A DNA stretch of 64,000 bases from Planctomycetaceae bacterium (GTDB lineage Bacteria > Planctomycetota > Planctomycetia > Planctomycetales > Planctomycetaceae), in NCBI GenBank assembly GCA_041398825.1, contig JAWKTX010000001.1, positions 186,001-250,000 on the forward strand, given 5' to 3'. Shown piece by piece: positions 1 through 7,494 of the stretch (within the stretch, counting starts at the first letter, position 1; the number at the start of each line of letters is the position of its first letter). The translations under genes and the position numbers were made by a program. The notes below the pieces were generated by a model. That model was not told the DNA's origin and searched no databases. It saw only the letters and a list, made by a program, of their open reading frames with translations.

Positions 1-757
1 GTGTGGGTTGCACCTGAGCAGTCAGATCCGCCTGGCGTGGTGAGAGTTGTTTTAGCTGGGTATCCGGTCTTCGACCGAGGTTTTTCTGAAGTTGCAGCAG
101 GAGTTCCATGACATTCCGTGTCCTGGCGGCGATCTCCTGCGGGAGTGTCGTCTGCCTGGTTTGGCGGATCTTCAGCAGAAACCGGTCCCCGCGGCCCATG
201 AAAACATCTGCTTCAGCCTGCCACAACACTCCGGTGCTTCTGTCGACAAGTAATGACTGCTTTCTGCCCCGCTTCTCCGACGCTTCGATGAACCAACAGT
301 CCTGCCCGGCTTCTCGACGAGGTTCCAAAATAGTGAGTTTCCATCCGTCAATCTCCCAAGAGGTGCCGATCCCGGCGTCATTCAGCAACTGCACATGAAG
401 AAATGGCAGAGAAATGGAGTAGTCGTGACCGTCGTAGTTGTAAACAATATGTGGAACAGGGCCAGAGGATTCGCTTCCCGTATTGAGCCTGCCAAAACTT
501 TCCGGCCATCCGCACCCAGTCCCGGCGTCATCGAGGACATGGAAGAAACTGTTTTCGGCGGAATTCAAAAGGGATGATTCGAAGCGACGAATGATGTCTC
601 CGTCTCCGCGCCCTTGTAACAGTGTTCCACTGAATCGAAACAGAAATTGATCCGAGGCTGGTTCATCGGCCTCAGCAATTTGTGACGACGTCACCAGTGA
701 AAATGTGACCAGTGAAAATATCACCAGGGAGTGTGTCAGAAACGCAGTCAATCTCAT
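1..757 (-). CDS. secreted protein of unknown function, C-terminus cut by window edge
   Basis: A minus-strand frame opens at an ATG (755-757) and stays open to base 1, so at least 252 codons are present and the C-terminus lies outside the window. The N-terminus is a Sec-type signal peptide: a short basic start (MRLTAF), a hydrophobic stretch containing a doubled FSLVT, and a likely cleavage near TSSQIAEADE. The visible mature part has no motif I recognise. It holds scattered acidic and aromatic segments and a basic, Gln-rich end (LLLQLQKNLGRR). No other complete frame competes over this stretch, and the signal peptide makes it a real gene in my view. Its promoter lies in the gap shared divergently with the kinase gene at 1304. 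Function unknown; inferred to be exported. Confidence 0.6.
   Translation of the reverse strand, partial: MRLTAFLTHSLVIFSLVTFSLVTSSQIAEADEPASDQFLFRFSGTLLQGRGDGDIIRRFESSLLNSAENSFFHVLDDAGTGCGWPESFGRLNTGSESSGPVPHIVYNYDGHDYSISLPFLHVQLLNDAGIGTSWEIDGWKLTILEPRREAGQDCWFIEASEKRGRKQSLLVDRSTGVLWQAEADVFMGRGDRFLLKIRQTRQTTLPQEIAARTRNVMELLLQLQKNLGRRPDTQLKQLSPRQADLTAQVQPT
690..719. repeat. 15-bp tandem duplication in a signal peptide
   Basis: Two adjacent 15-bp copies (690-704 and 705-719, one mismatch) followed by an 8-bp partial third copy. On the minus strand they encode a repeated FSLVT inside the hydrophobic core of the signal peptide of the gene starting at 757. The duplication lengthens the hydrophobic core without breaking the frame. 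Confidence 0.7.
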
Positions 758-1303
758 GAGTCCTGCAAACGTTCGACGTCGATCCGCACGGACGCTTAAA
801 CCATCGTGATTCAAATCCAACACTCTTGTAACTCCGGTCCAGGGACTGATTCTCGAGGTCTTGCAGGGGCTTCAGGCGTGAAACGGGTTCCTGCGCTTCA
901 GGGTGAAGTCGGGAAGAAACGGATTCTCAGACAAATCCTGAGGCGTTTCTCGCTGCAACACGTGTTGTATTCTGGCAACAGATCGATACAAGAGTCGTCC
1001 AGTGCCGATTCTGTGTGCCGAAAAATAATGGTGGGACTATCTCAGATCGAACTCCGACACACAATTGCAGGTGTTCAGAATTATGCTCTTGCAAGAGGCT
1101 CAGTCATGCGGTGGGATTCAAAAAAAAACAAAGGCTCATTACGCTTCACTGTTGCATTCTGTCTCGCAGATGCCTTCGATTGACATCAGGCTTGCAAACG
1201 TTTGCGGCGGCGGGCCGCTGCTCCGCGCACTGCGAAAAGAAGTAAACATCATATTCATAAGAACCAGCCAGACGAATGAAGCTGTCAGCTGAGGAGTTTA
1301 GTC
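758..1303. other. divergent intergenic region
   Basis: This 546-base gap separates the minus-strand gene ending its 5' end at 757 from the kinase at 1304. Short open frames exist (for example 806-1183 plus) but none has a ribosome binding site, a signal peptide or a recognisable protein. The only clear structure is the 12-bp palindrome at 1194-1205, and a similar half-site GCAAACGTT at 765-773 next to the start of the minus gene. I see nothing else in it. Confidence 0.5.
1194..1205. promoter_or_regulatory. LacI/PurR-like operator palindrome
   Basis: GCAAACGTTTGC is a perfect 12-bp palindrome about 100 bases upstream of the kinase start. It matches the core of classic LacI/GalR/PurR-family operators (central CG, GCAAACG half-sites). 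That a LacI-type regulator binds here is inference; no regulator gene is in the window. Confidence 0.4.
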
Positions 1304-2815
1304 GTGTCTGATGCACAAAATAAAGTTGGCACTTACGAGCTGAAGAACTGCATTGCCAGTGGTAAGACAACCCAGATTTGGGAGGTGACGGAGAACGGGA
1401 CGCTCTCGTTTGCGATGAAGTTGATGCTGGAAGATGCCCGGAAGAAGCCCGAAGAAAAGGCAATCCTTAAGCACGAGTTCAAGGTCGGGAAAAGCTTCGA
1501 CCACCCATCCGTGATCCGGTTTCACAAGATTGAAGTCAGCCGCGATCACGCGTTCTTTATTATGGACTTTTTCCGTGCGCCCAGCATGAAGGTTCAGATT
1601 GCGACAAATCTGCCTGACGTGCAGAGTCGATTTGCCAGGATCGCTGAATCGATCTGCACTGCGATGACGCATGTCCATGAAAAGGGGTGGCTGCATCGGG
1701 ATATCAAGCCGGAGAATATTCTGGTGAACAAGACCGGAGAAACTCGCGTCGTCGACTTCTCCCTGGCGTCAAAAATTGCAAAAGGGCTTGGGAAGCTGGT
1801 TGGGGGCAAATCAAAGATTATTCAGGGCACAAGGACATATATCGCTCCGGAAGTAATTATGCGAAAGCATGTCGATGAAAGGACTGATATATATAGCCTT
1901 GGTGTTACGCTGTTTGAGCTTGCTACTGGTGTGCCACCTTTCGCGGGCCTGGATCCCAATGATCTGCTGAAGAAACACTTGTCGGAGGCACCAGCACCCC
2001 CTTCGGCAATTAACAGCAATGTAACTCCCGAGCTGGATCAGGTGTTATTGAAAATGATTGCCAAGAAACCTTCCGATCGATACGCAGATATGCGTGAAGT
2101 TCAGACAGCCCTGAAGGCTGTGCGTTGCTTTAAAGAAGACCCGGCTGAGTTGTATGGACGCTCTATTCGCGAAGCGAAGGAACAGGAAACGCTGAGTGTT
2201 GATAAACGACTCGACAGTCGTGCAGACGCGGACCGGACTGCGATGGGCGTCGCGGCTCCTGCTAAACCGACGAAAGGTAAGCGAAAAACGGCGGCGATCG
2301 GGAAACTGGATCCTGTCGTGAAAAAAGGTGCTCCGGCGGGTCATCCAGGGCAGCAGCAACCGGGAATGCCTCAGCCAATGATGGCACCTCCGATGATGAT
2401 GCCACCGATGATGATGCCTCAGCCAATGATGATGCCACCGATGATGATGCCGCCCGGTGCGATGCCACCGGGAGCGATGCCACCGGGAGCGATGCCACCC
2501 GGTATGACGCCACCGCAAATGCCTCAGCCCGCAATGCCGTCCGGTGGTATGCCGCCGCAGATGCCTGCTCCGGTTACGCCCCAGGTTGGTGCTCCTCAAA
2601 TGCCCGTGCCCGATCAGATTCAGGCACCGCCCCCAAATTCACCGACACCCGAACAGGCTACTTCGGCTTCAACGCAGGAAAATGACGCAAAGAATGAAAG
2701 TGATCAGGCCGTCCGGAGTATTCGCTTGCCGCTGGAGCGTCCGAAGGCACGGGGACACATGTCCGACGCCGACGAGGATCTGGATTTCATGACTGAGCTG
2801 CCCGACATCATGTAA
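1304..2815 (+). CDS. serine/threonine protein kinase with Pro/Met-rich C-terminal tail
   Basis: Eukaryotic-type (Hanks) protein kinase of 503 residues. The start is GTG at 1304, supported by GAGGAG at 1291-1296. The kinase domain covers about residues 10-275: ATP-anchoring Lys in FAMKLM, catalytic loop HRDIKPEN, metal-binding Asp in VVDFSLA, and a GTRTYIAPE activation-segment end. Two departures are visible: the glycine-rich loop is poor (IASGKTTQIWEV, no GxGxxG) and the DFG triplet reads DFS. Catalytic Lys, HRD and Asp are kept, so activity is still likely. Residues about 345-440 are a low-complexity Met/Pro/Gly tract (MPP, PPGAMPPGAM repeats), then an acidic C-terminus. There is no transmembrane segment, so it is probably cytosolic. 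A substrate cannot be told from context. Confidence 0.9.
   Translation: MSDAQNKVGTYELKNCIASGKTTQIWEVTENGTLSFAMKLMLEDARKKPEEKAILKHEFKVGKSFDHPSVIRFHKIEVSRDHAFFIMDFFRAPSMKVQIATNLPDVQSRFARIAESICTAMTHVHEKGWLHRDIKPENILVNKTGETRVVDFSLASKIAKGLGKLVGGKSKIIQGTRTYIAPEVIMRKHVDERTDIYSLGVTLFELATGVPPFAGLDPNDLLKKHLSEAPAPPSAINSNVTPELDQVLLKMIAKKPSDRYADMREVQTALKAVRCFKEDPAELYGRSIREAKEQETLSVDKRLDSRADADRTAMGVAAPAKPTKGKRKTAAIGKLDPVVKKGAPAGHPGQQQPGMPQPMMAPPMMMPPMMMPQPMMMPPMMMPPGAMPPGAMPPGAMPPGMTPPQMPQPAMPSGGMPPQMPAPVTPQVGAPQMPVPDQIQAPPPNSPTPEQATSASTQENDAKNESDQAVRSIRLPLERPKARGHMSDADEDLDFMTELPDIM
2371..2520 (+). repeat. imperfect Met/Pro-coding tandem repeats
   Basis: Degenerate tandem repeats within the kinase gene, including near-identical 15-bp units of the type ccgggagcgatgcca around 2455-2506. 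They encode MPPMM and PPGAM repeats of the low-complexity tail and are likely to vary in number between strains. Confidence 0.7.
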
Positions 2816-3005
2816 TGCCAGTTTGTGGAAGATTGTCGTCAAGGAAAAAGGGGTTCTCATTTTCCGTTTCGGATACCTGTGGTTTTCAGACGGAGTCAAA
2901 TTGCGTAAAAGACGCACAACTTCGCTGGTGGGCAGCCTTTCTGCAAAAGCTGTCGACTGCGTAAATTCCCTGCGTGATTTGACCTGAAAATAAAGAACTT
3001 CTGCG

Positions 3006-3980
3006 ATGCCATCCGTTCACCAGCTGCCTTTTGAGAAGCCGCTTTACGAGCTTGAAGAGCGCCTGCAAAAGCTCGAAGCTCAATCCGATCCATCCCCGGC
3101 GGAAAAAGAGAGCATGCGGCGTATGAGGGTGGAACTCACGCAAATGACGCGTGAACGCTATCAAAACCTCGATGCCTGGCAGATCGTCCAGGTTTCGAGG
3201 CATCCCGAGCGGCCTCAGACCCCGGATTACCTGGAACTGGTTTTCGATGAATTTGTCGAACTGCATGGCGACCGGTCGTTTGGCGATGACCGTGCGATTG
3301 TCACCGGTTTCGCCAAGCTCGCTGGTCGAAAAGTGATGTTTGTTGGCCATCAGAAGGGGCGAAACCTGAAAGAGCGGAATGAATGCTCGTACGGCTGCGC
3401 GAATCCTGAAGGTTACCGAAAGGCCATGCAGAAAATGGAAATGGCTGCCCGATATGGGCTGCCAATCGTTTGTTTGATTGATACGCCTGGCGCGTATCCC
3501 GGGATTGGCGCTGAAGAACGTGGTCAGGCCTACAATATCGCAGTCAATCTCCGTGACATGTCTACGTTGAACGTCCCGATTATTTGCGTGGTGATTGGTG
3601 AAGGCGGATCTGGTGGCGCGCTTGGGATTGGAGTGGGCGACCATGTGGCGATCCTTGAATACGCCTATTATTCCGTGATCAGTCCCGAAGGCTGCGCCGG
3701 GATTCTCTGGAAGCATGGTCGGCATGCGGATAAGGCTGCACGCGCGTTGCGGTTCACAAGCAAGGATCTGCTTGAACTGGGGATTGTTGACGAGGTGATT
3801 CCCGAGCCATTGGGCGGGGCTCATCGCAACCACTTCAAGATGGCAGCCACATTGAAAGGGTGTCTGGTCGAAGCGCTGAATTCGCTGGATCAGGTTCCGG
3901 CTGGCGAGTTGGTTGAGCGTCGCTACCAGCGATTCCGGAAGATCGGTGTCTTCGAGGAATCGGGCCCGCTGCCAGCGTGA
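3006..3980 (+). CDS. accA: acetyl-CoA carboxylase carboxyltransferase subunit alpha
   Basis: The alpha subunit of the carboxyltransferase half of acetyl-CoA carboxylase, which transfers CO2 from carboxybiotin to acetyl-CoA to give malonyl-CoA in fatty acid synthesis. The 324 residues match the family length (E. coli AccA is 319). Visible family hallmarks are the N-terminal helical LEERLQKLEAQ segment, RHPERPQTPDYL, HGDRSFGDDRA, the CoA-site region PEGYRKAMQKM, LIDTPGAYPGIGAEERGQ and GEGGSGGALGIGVGD. The partner accD and the biotin components are not in the window. The gene stands alone on the plus strand and is followed by hairpin terminators at 4222-4266. Confidence 0.97.
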   Translation: MPSVHQLPFEKPLYELEERLQKLEAQSDPSPAEKESMRRMRVELTQMTRERYQNLDAWQIVQVSRHPERPQTPDYLELVFDEFVELHGDRSFGDDRAIVTGFAKLAGRKVMFVGHQKGRNLKERNECSYGCANPEGYRKAMQKMEMAARYGLPIVCLIDTPGAYPGIGAEERGQAYNIAVNLRDMSTLNVPIICVVIGEGGSGGALGIGVGDHVAILEYAYYSVISPEGCAGILWKHGRHADKAARALRFTSKDLLELGIVDEVIPEPLGGAHRNHFKMAATLKGCLVEALNSLDQVPAGELVERRYQRFRKIGVFEESGPLPA

Positions 3981-4377
3981 TCCACGCTCCCGATTGGATC
4001 CCGCTGCAAGTGCGATTCAGGGCTCAATGTTCGTCGCTCGGCCGAGTCGCTGCGGTGCGGGCAGGGGCGTGGTGCCGTCAGATTGCCCAGGCGAGTTCAG
4101 TGCTGCTGATTGATGATGGAGATGGCTGTAAGCATTCGACTGCAGTCCGTGGCCCGGCGTCTTTAGTGACCGTGAATTCGGGTACCCACAACGTCCGATA
4201 ATGTCCGTTATGTTAGGTTAAGGCGAAAAAACGCCGTTTTTTTGGGGGGTGTCTTGCCCCCTTTCTGTGACCACCGTTCACAGCTGTGACAGCTTCCAGG
4301 GGTTCCATCGAATGAAACTTCGGTCGCATTCTGGTCTGTTTTGTCAGGGTGTTGAGCGATGTCTCGAAAGAGACGAC
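3981..4377. other. convergent intergenic region between accA and the CvpA gene
   Basis: A 397-base gap between two genes whose 3' ends face each other. It contains the hairpins at 4222-4266 and a run of CTGTGA/TCACAG sites at 4265-4289 that includes a perfect 12-bp palindrome (TCACAGCTGTGA, 4278-4289). Short open frames here show no coding features. Confidence 0.5.
4222..4266 (+). terminator. two adjacent hairpin terminators after accA
   Basis: First hairpin: GGCG, A-rich loop, CGCC (4222-4235) followed by a run of seven T at 4237-4243. Second hairpin: GGGGG (4245-4249) and CCCCC (4257-4261) followed by TTTCTG. The first stem is short, but the T run is strong. Confidence 0.5.
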
Positions 4378-5595
4378 TCAACGTATTGACTGGCTGAGTC
4401 TGGTTCGAAGCTGTCGGTCCAGCTGGTCAATTGAGTAACCGGATTGATTGAGTTGCCGAAGGATCCTTGTGTCAATTGGTGTGTTCACATTAGTGCCGGG
4501 GTCCGGATCGTTTTGCAGTAGCATCACATCTGCATTCCAGTCTTCCAGCACGCGTCGCTGAACGATCTGGGGAACACCTGCCAGGTATTCTTTTGTCTTG
4601 GCGACGATCGTGTCACGGCTTCCGTAGATACTGGCAATCTGATCAAGGAGCAGTCCATCCGTTCGGGAGAGTTGAGCCTGATCTGGTGTCCCGGTCCCCT
4701 GCCCGCTACCGAAAGCTCGCACAAAGCTGTCGAGGATATTGCCTGCGTTCTGGGGAACGCTGTTGCTGATCTGTTGAAGCAGTTGTTGCTTCTGTTCGGG
4801 GGTTGAGTTCTTCAGGACATCCATAGTTCGGGATGTGAGATCGTCTCGAAGATTACCGGGGAGTTCGCGGAGCAATTGGTCGAGACTGGGGTCATTTCGC
4901 GATACTGCTGAGCCTCCTGAAGCCGCATTACCCGGATTTGTAATTCCGTTCAGTACATCGCCCCAGCTTTGTTGTCCGGACGATTCGGGGCTTGTCTCCC
5001 CTGCTCCGCTCCACTCCTCTCCGAACGGTGGCGCATCCGGAGTTCGGGGCTCATCCGGAAGCTGCGGATTTCCCAACTCCCTGTTAAAGCGGTTCACAAT
5101 GTCTTTCACAGTATCAGCGGCGCCTTCGGGAACCAGCGGAATCAACGGATCAATGTGGTGAAGCAGCTGAGCCGCCACGTACGCAGACTTGGTGTTGCTG
5201 ATGATGGGCCGCAATGACTGAGACAGGGTTAATCCAAAGAACATGACTGTCATACAGATGATCAGTCCCTTGAGACCGCCGAGTAATGCTCCCAGATGCC
5301 GGTCAAAGTCTTTGAGCTTCATTTTCTCCAGCCAGGTGGTCAGCATGCCGGCGGCCACAAATGACACCAGACAGAGGCCCAGGTAAACGATTGCCATGGC
5401 AATCCATTTACGGAGGGGCTGGTCAACGGCGATTGCTGGTTCCACGGCAGGCGCTAGTTCGCCGGCAAACTTGAAGCACAGCACCAGAGCAACAACCCAG
5501 GCTGCCTGCGCAACGAGACCTTTCGTGGCACCCTTCCAGGCGCAGAAAATCAACGTCGCAAGGACGGCGATGTCGAAAAGTTGTGAGGAGTCCAT
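4378..5595 (-). CDS. CvpA family membrane protein with long C-terminal extension
   Basis: The N-terminal ~170 residues have the CvpA (colicin V production) layout: four membrane-spanning helices, with DIAVLATLIFCAWKG in the first and GALLGGLKGLIICMTVMFF in the last, and family-typical glycines. The start at 5595 (MDSSQLFD) is preferred over a longer frame from 5715, because the extra 40 residues are Arg/Pro-rich and unlike the family; TGAGGAG precedes the chosen ATG only weakly. The remaining ~230 residues are soluble, Gln/Pro/Asn-rich, and have no motif I know; E. coli CvpA is only about 162 residues long. CvpA proteins are linked to cell-envelope integrity and toxin/biofilm phenotypes; the exact role is unknown. 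Confidence 0.8.
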   Translation of the reverse strand: MDSSQLFDIAVLATLIFCAWKGATKGLVAQAAWVVALVLCFKFAGELAPAVEPAIAVDQPLRKWIAMAIVYLGLCLVSFVAAGMLTTWLEKMKLKDFDRHLGALLGGLKGLIICMTVMFFGLTLSQSLRPIISNTKSAYVAAQLLHHIDPLIPLVPEGAADTVKDIVNRFNRELGNPQLPDEPRTPDAPPFGEEWSGAGETSPESSGQQSWGDVLNGITNPGNAASGGSAVSRNDPSLDQLLRELPGNLRDDLTSRTMDVLKNSTPEQKQQLLQQISNSVPQNAGNILDSFVRAFGSGQGTGTPDQAQLSRTDGLLLDQIASIYGSRDTIVAKTKEYLAGVPQIVQRRVLEDWNADVMLLQNDPDPGTNVNTPIDTRILRQLNQSGYSIDQLDRQLRTRLSQSIR

Positions 5596-5789
5596 GGAAT
5601 TCCACCGGTACAAACGTAGGCGCGGTTCACGACAAGCCCGGCAGAGTATAGGGGCTGGGGTGGATTGCAGGAAAGGTCGGTTCGGGAGGGCTAAGTGTCC
5701 GGATTTCGCGGGCAATGATCGAAATCAGGCGGTTTGCCGATGGGTTGGGGTAGCGACAAGCCCGCACCCTGCGTCGGACCTGCGATGGT

Positions 5790-6239
5790 TCAGAATTGCT
5801 TCTGGCTGTCCAGCAGCAATGTGACCGGGCCATCGTTGACAAGCTTCACTTCCATTTGAGCCTGGAAGGTTCCCGTTTCGACCCGAATTCCCTGGCCCTG
5901 AAGTTCAGCAACTACGCTCTGATACAGTGAGATGGCTTTTTCCGGCCGGGCCGCTGCGACGAAGCTGGGCCGCCGCCCTTTTCGACAGTCACCGTAAAGA
6001 GTGAATTGGCTGACGACCAATACCGCGCCATCAACTTGTTCGAGGGACAGATTCATCTGTCCGTTCTGGTCTTCAAATACTCGGAGGCCTGCAATCTTAC
6101 CAGCCGTCCAATTGACGTCCTCCTGAGTGTCCGACTCTGATACTCCCAGCAGTACCAGAAAGCCGCGACCAATTTCACCAACTGTTTGACCGTCAACCAA
6201 TACTGACGCTTGACTCACTCGTTGAACGACAGCTCGCAT
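5790..6239 (-). CDS. dtd: D-aminoacyl-tRNA deacylase
   Basis: Hydrolyses D-aminoacyl-tRNA (D-Tyr-tRNA and others) so that D-amino acids do not enter translation. At 149 residues it is full length for the DTD family. The two active-site signatures are present: SQFTLYGD and, near the C-terminus, NDGPVT. The N-terminal MRAVVQRVSQASV is also typical. AGGA lies five bases before the ATG. It sits between the CvpA gene and thiO on the same strand, with gaps of 194 and 112 bases, so co-transcription is possible but not shown. Confidence 0.96.
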   Translation of the reverse strand: MRAVVQRVSQASVLVDGQTVGEIGRGFLVLLGVSESDTQEDVNWTAGKIAGLRVFEDQNGQMNLSLEQVDGAVLVVSQFTLYGDCRKGRRPSFVAAARPEKAISLYQSVVAELQGQGIRVETGTFQAQMEVKLVNDGPVTLLLDSQKQF

Positions 6240-6351
6240 ATTGTCCTGCTTTTATCTTTGTCTACTTTTCTGCGGTTCGTGTCCCGCGACGCGCATACCG
6301 CTTGGCAATGCTGCGATAAGAAGCGTCACGGCGTGGCTGTGGGCTTTTGAT

Positions 6352-7494
6352 TCAGTTTGAAAACCGATGTGCTTCGAGTCCACTCAGGGAAACAGGTGAC
6401 GGTCGGCTCTGGAGCAGTTCTCTCAGAATCATACTGGTGCCGATGGACATCTGCAGGCCCGATCGAAAGTGGCCCGTACCTGCAAACAAATTGTTGAACT
6501 GAGGGAACGCACCAATGAGCGGCAATTCGTCGATGGATGCTGGTCGCAGCCCTGACCAGCACCTCACAACCTCTGCTTCCCGGAGGGCAGGGCACAGCAT
6601 CTCTGCCAGTTGAATCAGCGACCGAACTCCTTCTGCTGTGTTGCGTTTTTCAAATCCTGCGTCTTCCTGGGTGGAACCGACGAGAACTAATCCGTCATCT
6701 CGGGGAACGATGTATCGCCTTCCGAGTTCGACGACCGATGGAATTGGCTTTCCATGGTTTCGCAACAGTACGATCTGACCCCGGACAGGTTTTACAGGCA
6801 CCTGAATCTCAAGCTGATTCAGCAAGCCGGCTGACCATGCTCCCGCCGTTATACAGACTTTTTCAAACGAGAAGCTGCACTTCGCACTTTGTATCTGAGC
6901 GATCCGGTTTCCATCGTGAATGAACCGAATATCACCCACGTTTTCGGCAAACTGGACGCCGACGCGCTGGCAGGCAGAGTACAGAGCTTTCAGGTGACGT
7001 GGGTTTCGAACTTGTGCAAAGTCGGGAAGAAACAACGCCTCGGTGAATGAAAGGCTTGCCGCACCACATCGTTTTTCAATTCCGGCTGCATCCAGAGTTT
7101 CGATGCGGAGCCGTTCGCTGTTCCACATGGCTGCCGAACCCTGAGATTCGGCATCTGTTTCGGCGCAGAACTCGACGGCACCACAAACTCGGTGACCGTT
7201 GTCGATGCCAGTTGTTTCTCTCAGTTCGACGGAGAACTCTTTCCACAGTTCCGCGCTGTATGAACGCAGCCTTGCTTCCGGAGTGGCTGCATATGGCAAG
7301 TTGCCGGGCGGCAGCATTCCAGCGCCGGCCCACGATGCCTCCCGGCCTGATTCCTGACGGTCACAAACAAGGACTGACACGCCATCCTGTGCAAGCTTGA
7401 GTGCGGTGGTCAGTCCGATCACGCCACCACCAACAATCAGGACATCGCTGCAGACATTGCTCCTGGTCACTGCCTTCACTTCGTTCCTATACAA
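6352..7494 (-). CDS. thiO: FAD-dependent glycine oxidase (ThiO-like)
   Basis: A 380-residue FAD oxidoreductase of the DAO family. ThiO oxidises glycine to the imine used to build the thiazole ring of thiamine. Visible features are the Rossmann dinucleotide motif near the N-terminus (DVLIVGGGVIGLTTALKLA), EASWAGAGMLPP typical of ThiO, KPVRGQIVLL in the middle, and a C-terminal FAD-contact segment GHFRSGLQMSIGT. The start overlaps the end of the upstream PQQ-propeller gene by 19 bases; a GTG start a few codons later would nearly remove the overlap. No other thiamine genes are nearby, so assignment to thiamine synthesis rests on sequence type. A general amine or amino-acid oxidase is the alternative. 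Confidence 0.82.
   Translation of the reverse strand: MYRNEVKAVTRSNVCSDVLIVGGGVIGLTTALKLAQDGVSVLVCDRQESGREASWAGAGMLPPGNLPYAATPEARLRSYSAELWKEFSVELRETTGIDNGHRVCGAVEFCAETDAESQGSAAMWNSERLRIETLDAAGIEKRCGAASLSFTEALFLPDFAQVRNPRHLKALYSACQRVGVQFAENVGDIRFIHDGNRIAQIQSAKCSFSFEKVCITAGAWSAGLLNQLEIQVPVKPVRGQIVLLRNHGKPIPSVVELGRRYIVPRDDGLVLVGSTQEDAGFEKRNTAEGVRSLIQLAEMLCPALREAEVVRCWSGLRPASIDELPLIGAFPQFNNLFAGTGHFRSGLQMSIGTSMILRELLQSRPSPVSLSGLEAHRFSN

Noticed and set aside
806..1183. Plus-strand open frame of 125 codons before the kinase gene
   Set aside because: No ribosome binding site, no signal or domain, composition unlike neighbouring proteins; it lies in the presumed promoter region.
2045..2599. Minus-strand His/Arg/Trp-rich frame of 184 codons
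   Set aside because: It is the reverse reading of the kinase's Met/Pro repeat tract; the amino-acid bias comes from that repeat.
2886..3833. Minus-strand frame of 315 codons
   Set aside because: Lies opposite accA, which is unmistakable; the frame has no motif.
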